Assembly: GCA_947632275.1 (NCBI GenBank)
Contig: CANROR010000010.1
Span: 1 to 26,426 of the forward strand
Length of the DNA: 26,426 nucleotides
Direction: 5' to 3'
Source of the DNA: an uncultured Bacilli bacterium
GTDB taxonomy: Bacteria > Bacillota_I > Bacilli_A > RF39 > UBA660
The translations under genes and the position numbers were made by a program. Position 1 is the stretch's first letter; the number at the start of each line of letters is the position of its first letter. Below, piece by piece: positions 21,980 through 26,426 of the stretch. The notes below the pieces were generated by a model that searched no databases, had not been told where the DNA came from, and saw only the letters and a list, made by a program, of their open reading frames with translations.

Positions 21980-21994
21980 ATTAACAAAGACTCT

Positions 21995-22022
21995 ATTATA
22001 AAGATAATAAACAAGTTTGCAA
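21995..22022 (-). promoter_or_regulatory. Promoter of the toxin mRNA
   Basis: The minus strand has TTGCAA (22022-22017), 16 bp, then a perfect TATAAT (22000-21995), pointing toward the small ORF and away from the penicillin-binding protein gene. Confidence 0.75.
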
Positions 22023-22064
22023 GCGATTCGACAAAACATGCCAAAAGTTTTGCTTTTTATTAGT

Positions 22065-22093
22065 TTTTCAGTTTAAAAATTGCCAAATATAAC
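22065..22093 (+). promoter_or_regulatory. Possible promoter of the penicillin-binding protein gene
   Basis: TTTTCA (22065-22070), 17 bp, TATAAC (22088-22093). This is a moderate match to a vegetative promoter. If the protein is a sporulation PBP, a SigG-type promoter would be expected instead; I cannot identify one with confidence. Confidence 0.35.
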
Positions 22094-22116
22094 CATACTA
22101 ACTTTTAGGTGGTTAT

Positions 22117-24060
22117 ATGCGTTTTTTAAAATTTAGTATTAAATCAATGATTTTTTTATTTGTCGCTTTTGTTATTTGTTTAATTGGTATTTATACTTAT
22201 GCTTATCTTAGTCCCAAGTTAGATTTAAAAACCAGTGGTTCTTTGTATATTTACGATAATGATGAAAATCTAATATATCAGGGATCTAGTAGTAATGAAT
22301 GGGCTAATATTGAAGATATAAGTCCGAATTTAATTAATGCCGTGATTGCTATTGAAGATAAAAATTTTTATAATCATAATGGTTTTGATTACTTAAGAAT
22401 TGCTAAAGCGATGTATTTAAATATCAAAAATAAAGATATTGTCCAAGGAGCTTCCACGATTTCCCAACAATATATTAAAAATCTTTATTTAGATTTTGAT
22501 AAAACTTGGTCGCGAAAGATTGAAGAAGCTTTTTTAACTTTAGAACTGGAAGTCCACTATGAAAAAGATGATATTTTGGAAGGCTATCTAAATACGATTA
22601 ACTATGGTCATGGTAACTATGGCATTGTTAATGCCGCGAGCTTTTATTTTAATAAAAAACCAAGTGAACTTACGTTAGAGGAAGCCATAATGCTCGCCGG
22701 AGTGCCCAAGAATCCTTCGAAATATAATCCCGTTTCCAATTATGCAGAATGTTTAAATCGGGCCAAACTGGTGGCTAGTGCCATGCTAAAAAATAATTTA
22801 ATCACGGAAGAAACCTACAATAATTTATTTAAAGCGGAAATACCTATTTATGGCGAACGCAAAGATAATAACTTACAAATGCTAATGTATTATCAAGATG
22901 CCGTGTTAAATGAACTCGAAAACACACCCGAGATTCCTAAATCATTTATTGATTCGGGTGGTTTAAAAATTTATACTACTTTAGATATGGATGCCCAAAC
23001 CAAACTTGAACAAAATATTTTAAAAAATAAAGTTAGTGATGATGCCCAAATTGCTAACGTCATCGTTGATCCCCATACGGGAGGCGTTCTAGCTCTAACC
23101 GGGGGCATGAATTATGCAACCAGTCAATACAATCGAGCTATTTCGAGTAAAAGACAAGTGGGTTCCACGATGAAAAGCTTCTTATACTATGCGGCTTTAG
23201 AAAATAATTTAACTATGGCCTCGACTTTTACGAGTGAAGCAACCACTTTTAATCTTTCCAACAATAAAACATATTCGCCAACCAATGCCGGCGATTTATA
23301 TGCTAACAAAGAAATCACGATGGCCGCGGCTATTGCTTTTTCCGACAATATTTATGCCGTGAAAACCAATCTTTTCTTAGGCCTTGATAAAATGATTGAA
23401 GTAGCCAATCGCACGGGTATTAAAGAGCATTTCGCTGAAATTGCTTCCTTACCCTTAGGAACCACCGAACTAAATATTTTAGATTATGCCAGTGGCTATG
23501 CCACCTTCGCGGCCGGCGGTTATGAAAGAAATACTTATTTAATTGAACGAATTGAAGATGCCGAAGGTAATATTTTATATGAACGTAAGCACGAAAATAA
23601 ATTAGTATTAAATCCTAATTATACTTACATTTTAAATGAAATGTTAAGCAATACCACGAATGCGAAATTTATTGACTATACTTCGCCAACGGCCTTAACG
23701 ATTGCTTCCAAATTAAGTAATAAATATGCGATTAAAACGGGAACTACGCCCGCGGACTATTGGATAATTGGTTATGATGAAGATATCTTAATGCTTACTT
23801 GGATGGGTTATGATGAAGATAAAAAAGTAACCCAAGAAATTCGAAAAACGGCGCGAAATATTTGGGCCGATACGATTGAAGATGTTACGAAGGATAAAGA
23901 AATGCATTGGTACGAAACCCCTAAAAACGTGGTAGCCATTCCTTTAAATGCCGTCACGGGAAAAACAACCAACGATAAAGGCAAAATGGCCCTTTACTAT
24001 TTTGTTAAAGGTACAGAACCTGGTTATTTAAAAGAAGAATATGTAGCCTCTATGGAATAA
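22117..24060 (+). CDS. Class A penicillin-binding protein (PbpG-like)
   Basis: Bifunctional peptidoglycan synthase at the outer membrane face. The 647 residues comprise a membrane anchor (about 8-31), a GT51 glycosyltransferase domain (about 60-230) with catalytic Glu80 in AIEDKNFYNHNG, GASTISQQYIKNLY and RKIEEAFLTLELE, then a transpeptidase domain with S350TMK353, SDN (409-411) and KTG (540-542). All catalytic motifs are intact. B. subtilis pbpG, a forespore SigG gene, lies close to ywiB-argS, and this gene is next to the same pair, so PbpG is the likely counterpart (inference). The ATG follows AGGTGG. It is transcribed opposite to its neighbours. Confidence 0.95.
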   Translation: MRFLKFSIKSMIFLFVAFVICLIGIYTYAYLSPKLDLKTSGSLYIYDNDENLIYQGSSSNEWANIEDISPNLINAVIAIEDKNFYNHNGFDYLRIAKAMYLNIKNKDIVQGASTISQQYIKNLYLDFDKTWSRKIEEAFLTLELEVHYEKDDILEGYLNTINYGHGNYGIVNAASFYFNKKPSELTLEEAIMLAGVPKNPSKYNPVSNYAECLNRAKLVASAMLKNNLITEETYNNLFKAEIPIYGERKDNNLQMLMYYQDAVLNELENTPEIPKSFIDSGGLKIYTTLDMDAQTKLEQNILKNKVSDDAQIANVIVDPHTGGVLALTGGMNYATSQYNRAISSKRQVGSTMKSFLYYAALENNLTMASTFTSEATTFNLSNNKTYSPTNAGDLYANKEITMAAAIAFSDNIYAVKTNLFLGLDKMIEVANRTGIKEHFAEIASLPLGTTELNILDYASGYATFAAGGYERNTYLIERIEDAEGNILYERKHENKLVLNPNYTYILNEMLSNTTNAKFIDYTSPTALTIASKLSNKYAIKTGTTPADYWIIGYDEDILMLTWMGYDEDKKVTQEIRKTARNIWADTIEDVTKDKEMHWYETPKNVVAIPLNAVTGKTTNDKGKMALYYFVKGTEPGYLKEEYVASME

Positions 24061-24062
24061 TA

Positions 24063-24091
24063 TTGCGAAATTACCAAAATAATATTATAAT
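24063..24091 (+). promoter_or_regulatory. Promoter of the DUF308 membrane protein gene
   Basis: TTGCGA (24063-24068), 17 bp, a perfect TATAAT (24086-24091). Transcription would begin about 12 nt before the ATG, at the edge of the ribosome binding site AAGAGGTG, an unusually short leader. Confidence 0.55.
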
Positions 24092-24109
24092 TTCAATAAG
24101 AGGTGCTTT

Positions 24110-24763
24110 ATGAATAATGTAAAAATTGTAAATTTTTCTTCAAATTTAATTACAACTATTATATGTTTAATTTTAGGAGTTATCATTTTTTCTCATCCCG
24201 AATACGTTTCGATGACTATTTCCTATCTTGTTAGTGCTGCTTTAATTGGTGGTGGTCTATGGAAAATAATTAAATTCAGTTATCAAAAAGGGAAAGATAG
24301 TACAACTTCAATAAAAGACTGTGTCGTAGGAATTGTTTTGATAGCTTTAGCTATAATCTGTTTCTTTTTTACTAGTTTAATAATTGATATTATAAGATTT
24401 ATCGTGGGAGCCTTTATTTTATTGATGGGTATTAATCGGATTATTAAAATATGCAAGATGGCCAATAAAAATAGTAGTCAATTTATTGCCGGCTTAATTG
24501 TAGCTTTATTGTTAATTGCCTTTAGTTGTTATATTATTTTCGTCCCATTTAGTGAAGATAAATCACTAGGTATTGTTTTAATAATATATTCGGTTATTGA
24601 AATAATTAATTACATTATTATGGCCGGGGAAACAGAACAAATAAATGCTAATCCTCATATCCAAGAAGCGGAAGCTCATGAAAAGGAAAATGAAAAATTA
24701 ATTGAAACAAAAGAAGAACCTAAAAAGAACAAAAATGCTAAGAAAAAAGGTAAGAAAAATTAA
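24110..24763 (+). CDS. DUF308 / HdeD-like membrane protein
   Basis: The 217 residues form six hydrophobic segments in pairs (about 12-31, 34-54, 69-88, 92-112, 122-144 and 150-172), the layout of the DUF308/HdeD family, with the typical short GxxLxxxGxxxI pattern in FIVGAFILLMGINRI. The family includes the acid-resistance protein HdeD; its function in Gram-positives is unknown. The last 45 residues form a charged cytoplasmic tail ending in a Lys-rich run (KKNKNAKKKGKKN) that could bind RNA or acidic lipids. The start follows AAGAGGTG. It converges with gpmI and shares its terminator. Confidence 0.88.
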   Translation: MNNVKIVNFSSNLITTIICLILGVIIFSHPEYVSMTISYLVSAALIGGGLWKIIKFSYQKGKDSTTSIKDCVVGIVLIALAIICFFFTSLIIDIIRFIVGAFILLMGINRIIKICKMANKNSSQFIAGLIVALLLIAFSCYIIFVPFSEDKSLGIVLIIYSVIEIINYIIMAGETEQINANPHIQEAEAHEKENEKLIETKEEPKKNKNAKKKGKKN

Positions 24764-24778
24764 TTTCTTGCCTTTTTT
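24743..24778. terminator. Bidirectional terminator shared by convergent genes
   Basis: GGTAAGAAA/TTTCTTGCC, 9 bp with one G-U or A-C depending on strand, loop AATTAA, has T6 on the plus strand (24773-24778) and A6 at 24743-24748, which is T6 on the minus strand. The loop holds the plus-strand gene's stop codon (24761-24763), and the plus-strand tail holds two bases of the gpmI stop (24777-24779). Confidence 0.92.
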
Positions 24779-26273
24779 AATCGCCATCAATTAAAATGGT
24801 ATCCGTTTCTTGCATATCTTTAGGAACCGCGATATCTAAATAATCTAATATCGATGGTGCCACATTGGCTAAAGTTCCGGTCGGTTCAAGTCCCACTTTA
24901 TTATCAACTACAATAAATGGCACTTTTTCAATGGAATGGGTAGTACAAGGGGTACCATCAGGATTAATCATCGTATCACTATTTCCATGATCGGCTAGTA
25001 ATATTACTTTATAAAAGTTTTCTTCGGCTTTTTCTAAAAGCTTACCTAAACATTCATCAACATAACGACAAGCTTGGGTGGCCGCTTCCATATTGCCGGT
25101 ATGACCAACCATGTCTGGATTAGCATAATTAACTAAAATAAAATCGTAATCATTTTCCATACACTTAATAACTCTTTTAGTTACTTCTTCGGCACTCATT
25201 TCGGGTTTTAAATCATACGTAGCCACTTCCGGCGAAGGAATATGAAATTTATCACATTTTTCGATTTTCCCATTAAAGCCTCCATCAAAGAAGTAAGTTA
25301 CATGGGGAAATTTTTCACTTTCGGCAACGCGAGCTTGCGTATAACCTAATTTGCTTAAATAAATGCCCAATGGTTCTTCAACAACAGGTGTTTCCATGAA
25401 ATGATTAGCCTTAATTTTCTTATCAATATCAAAAAAAGTAAATAATTCGATATTAACTTTCGAAACTCTAAAGCCATCAAAATTAGGGTTCGTTAAGCTC
25501 ATTAATATTTGTTTAGACCGATCGGCCCGATAGTTCATCCAAATAACCACATCGCCATCTTTAATTAATTGTTTTGAACAAACAAGCGGTTGAATAAATT
25601 CATCAGTTATCCCCTTTTGATAAAAAGCGGCTAATGACTTTTCAATATTTAAAGAAAGACTACCTTTACCATACGTAATTAAATCATAATATAGTTTTGT
25701 TCTATCCCAATTTTCGTCACGATCCATTGCGTAATATCGACCACATATCGTGGCGATATCGCCGATTTGGTATTCGGCAATGGCATCTTCAATCATTTTA
25801 ATATATTTATAAGCACAGGTTACGCCGGTATCTCGCCCATCCGTAATAAGATGAAAATGAATTTTCGTGAATCCTTGATCTTTTAAAAATTTAAACATTT
25901 TTAAAAAATCATCGACCCCCGCATGGACATTGCCATCACTGCAAAGGCCCATGATATGAACATCTTTTTCTTTTAATTCTAAAAGTTTTTGAATGGTCGG
26001 ATTTTCTTCATTAACACTAGCTAAAAATTCATCAACTAAAACTTCACTTTGTTTTAAAACACGACCGGCACCAATTGTCGAATGCCCAACTTCGCTATTT
26101 CCGACTTGACCAGGTTTTAAACCAACCGCTTCTTCACTAGCTCCGAGTAAAGCATGGGGATAATTATCCCATAAGTAATTAAAGTTTTGCATATTCGCCG
26201 CTTTAATGGCATTTCCTTTTTCTTCATCGCGAATCCCAAAACCATCAAAAATAATTGTTAATAATTTTTTCAT
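24777..26273 (-). CDS. gpmI: 2,3-bisphosphoglycerate-independent phosphoglycerate mutase
   Basis: Interconverts 3- and 2-phosphoglycerate in glycolysis, using two Mn ions and a phosphoserine intermediate. The 498 residues contain Asp10 in IIFDGFGIRD, the phosphoserine site Ser60 in GQVGNSEVGHSTIGAGR, DGRDTGVTCAY, NYRADRSKQIL, and the C-terminal metal motifs NYANPDMVGHTGN and LLADHGNSD. Length is slightly below the usual 510. The ATG follows AGGTGAAAAT. In sporulating bacilli this Mn- and pH-sensitive enzyme accounts for 3-phosphoglycerate build-up in spores. It stands alone with its own promoter. Confidence 0.98.
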   Translation of the reverse strand: MKKLLTIIFDGFGIRDEEKGNAIKAANMQNFNYLWDNYPHALLGASEEAVGLKPGQVGNSEVGHSTIGAGRVLKQSEVLVDEFLASVNEENPTIQKLLELKEKDVHIMGLCSDGNVHAGVDDFLKMFKFLKDQGFTKIHFHLITDGRDTGVTCAYKYIKMIEDAIAEYQIGDIATICGRYYAMDRDENWDRTKLYYDLITYGKGSLSLNIEKSLAAFYQKGITDEFIQPLVCSKQLIKDGDVVIWMNYRADRSKQILMSLTNPNFDGFRVSKVNIELFTFFDIDKKIKANHFMETPVVEEPLGIYLSKLGYTQARVAESEKFPHVTYFFDGGFNGKIEKCDKFHIPSPEVATYDLKPEMSAEEVTKRVIKCMENDYDFILVNYANPDMVGHTGNMEAATQACRYVDECLGKLLEKAEENFYKVILLADHGNSDTMINPDGTPCTTHSIEKVPFIVVDNKVGLEPTGTLANVAPSILDYLDIAVPKDMQETDTILIDGD

Positions 26274-26296
26274 ATTTTCACCTTTTTATCTATTTA

Positions 26297-26325
26297 ATAA
26301 TATCATATTCTATTTAAAAAGACAA
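26297..26325 (-). promoter_or_regulatory. Promoter of gpmI
   Basis: The minus strand has TTGTCT (26325-26320), 17 bp, then TATTAT (26302-26297) with TGA before it as an extended -10, giving a leader of about 17 nt. Confidence 0.65.
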
Positions 26326-26375
26326 TTTACTCCAATTAAAAAATGATATGTAACTATTCAGACTAAGTCATGTCA

Positions 26376-26410
26376 AAACGAGAGCATTATAAAGAATTTG
26401 CTCTCTTTTT
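26376..26410. terminator. Terminator hairpin at the right edge
   Basis: GAGAGCA/TGCTCTC, 7 bp with a 12-nt loop, has T5 on the plus strand (26406-26410) and TTTT after one G on the minus strand. No plus-strand gene ends here, so it more likely ends a minus-strand gene lying off the right edge; a TAA (minus strand, 26413-26411) next to the stem would be its stop if the gene follows the overlap habit of this window. Confidence 0.6.
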
Positions 26411-26426
26411 AATTAAATAAAGTTTT

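Larger units (their letters stand above)
21819..21988 (-). other. Toxin mRNA with structured 5' leader (RNA I)
   Basis: Transcription from the promoter at 21995-22022 should begin near 21988 and leave a leader of about 100 nt. In it, CGCCUA (minus strand, 21971-21966) can pair with UAGGUG (21899-21894), hiding the ribosome binding site. Enclosed are a CAGA/UCUG hairpin and a GAGUA/UACUC hairpin around a G6 run. The octamer GGTTATGA occurs three times on this strand (ending at 21972, 21910 and 21884). The 3' end is not clear; if it passes the RNA II gene the RNA would be over 200 nt. Confidence 0.55.

Noticed and set aside
21881..21990. 6S RNA or a known riboswitch in the structured leader on the minus strand.
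   Set aside because: No long central bubble duplex and no recognisable riboswitch consensus; a coding ORF with ribosome binding site follows, and repeats pair it with RNA II.
22031..22058. Plus-strand hairpin CAAAAC/GTTTTG followed by C and T5, upstream of the penicillin-binding protein gene.
   Set aside because: Only a 6-bp AT-rich stem with no upstream plus-strand transcript to end; left as possible chance or a weak roadblock.
1..26426. CRISPR arrays, insertion sequences, prophage genes, tRNA or rRNA genes.
   Set aside because: No regularly spaced repeats, transposase or phage protein, and no tRNA cloverleaf or rRNA signature was seen on either strand.

Overview
The window reads as a chromosomal segment of a low-G+C Gram-positive bacterium (Bacillota, class Bacilli). 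Intergenic DNA is very AT-rich, ribosome binding sites are AAGGAGG-type, promoters are TTGACA/TATAAT-type often with an extended -10 (TGn), and genes end in compact U-tract terminators. Four sporulation genes (spoIIR, spoIID, spoIIQ, spoIIID) show a spore-forming or spore-derived lineage. Protein style and the large surface protein resemble uncultivated gut Bacilli (RF39/Erysipelotrichia-like); that placement is inference. The standard code is used (TGG for Trp in conserved proteins, TGA as a stop).

Layout, right to left because most genes are on the minus strand. gpmI (glycolysis) converges on a DUF308/HdeD-like membrane protein, and the two share a bidirectional terminator. A class A penicillin-binding protein is on the plus strand. 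Next comes an accessory spot (20.9-22.0 kb) holding a decayed gene and what looks like an unannotated type I toxin-antitoxin module. Then ywiB-argS-rpoE, a small gene of unknown function, a stand-alone amidoligase-family gene, the translation/sporulation operon prfA - zinc ribbon - prmC - spoIIR - mntP, then murA, an SGNH-like protein and rpmE. A 1428-residue modular surface protein sits as a single-gene unit. It is followed by rpiB-spoIID-spoIIQ-spoIIID and a protein that looks like a remnant of MreB/Mbl, then cspA, hpf (long form) and secA. A ribosome binding site at the left edge belongs to a further minus-strand gene, probably prfB by synteny.

The order recalls Bacillus subtilis neighbourhoods (ywiB-argS-rpoE; rpmE-prfA-prmC-spoIIR-mntP-rpiB; spoIID-spoIIQ-spoIIID-mbl; hpf-secA-prfB), so this is a compacted ancestral housekeeping and sporulation region. 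SpoIIR (forespore signal), SpoIID (peptidoglycan hydrolysis in engulfment), SpoIIQ (forespore channel) and SpoIIID (mother-cell regulator) act in one developmental programme. PrfA and PrmC are enzyme target and modifier.

The most interesting object is at 21711-22022. A 22-codon ORF encodes a single hydrophobic helix and is transcribed leftward from its own promoter. A convergent RNA of about 72 nt ends in a strong terminator next to the ORF's stop codon. The two transcripts share two direct-repeat segments that make them complementary in trans, the layout of the plasmid par/Fst type I toxin-antitoxin locus, with an unrelated peptide.
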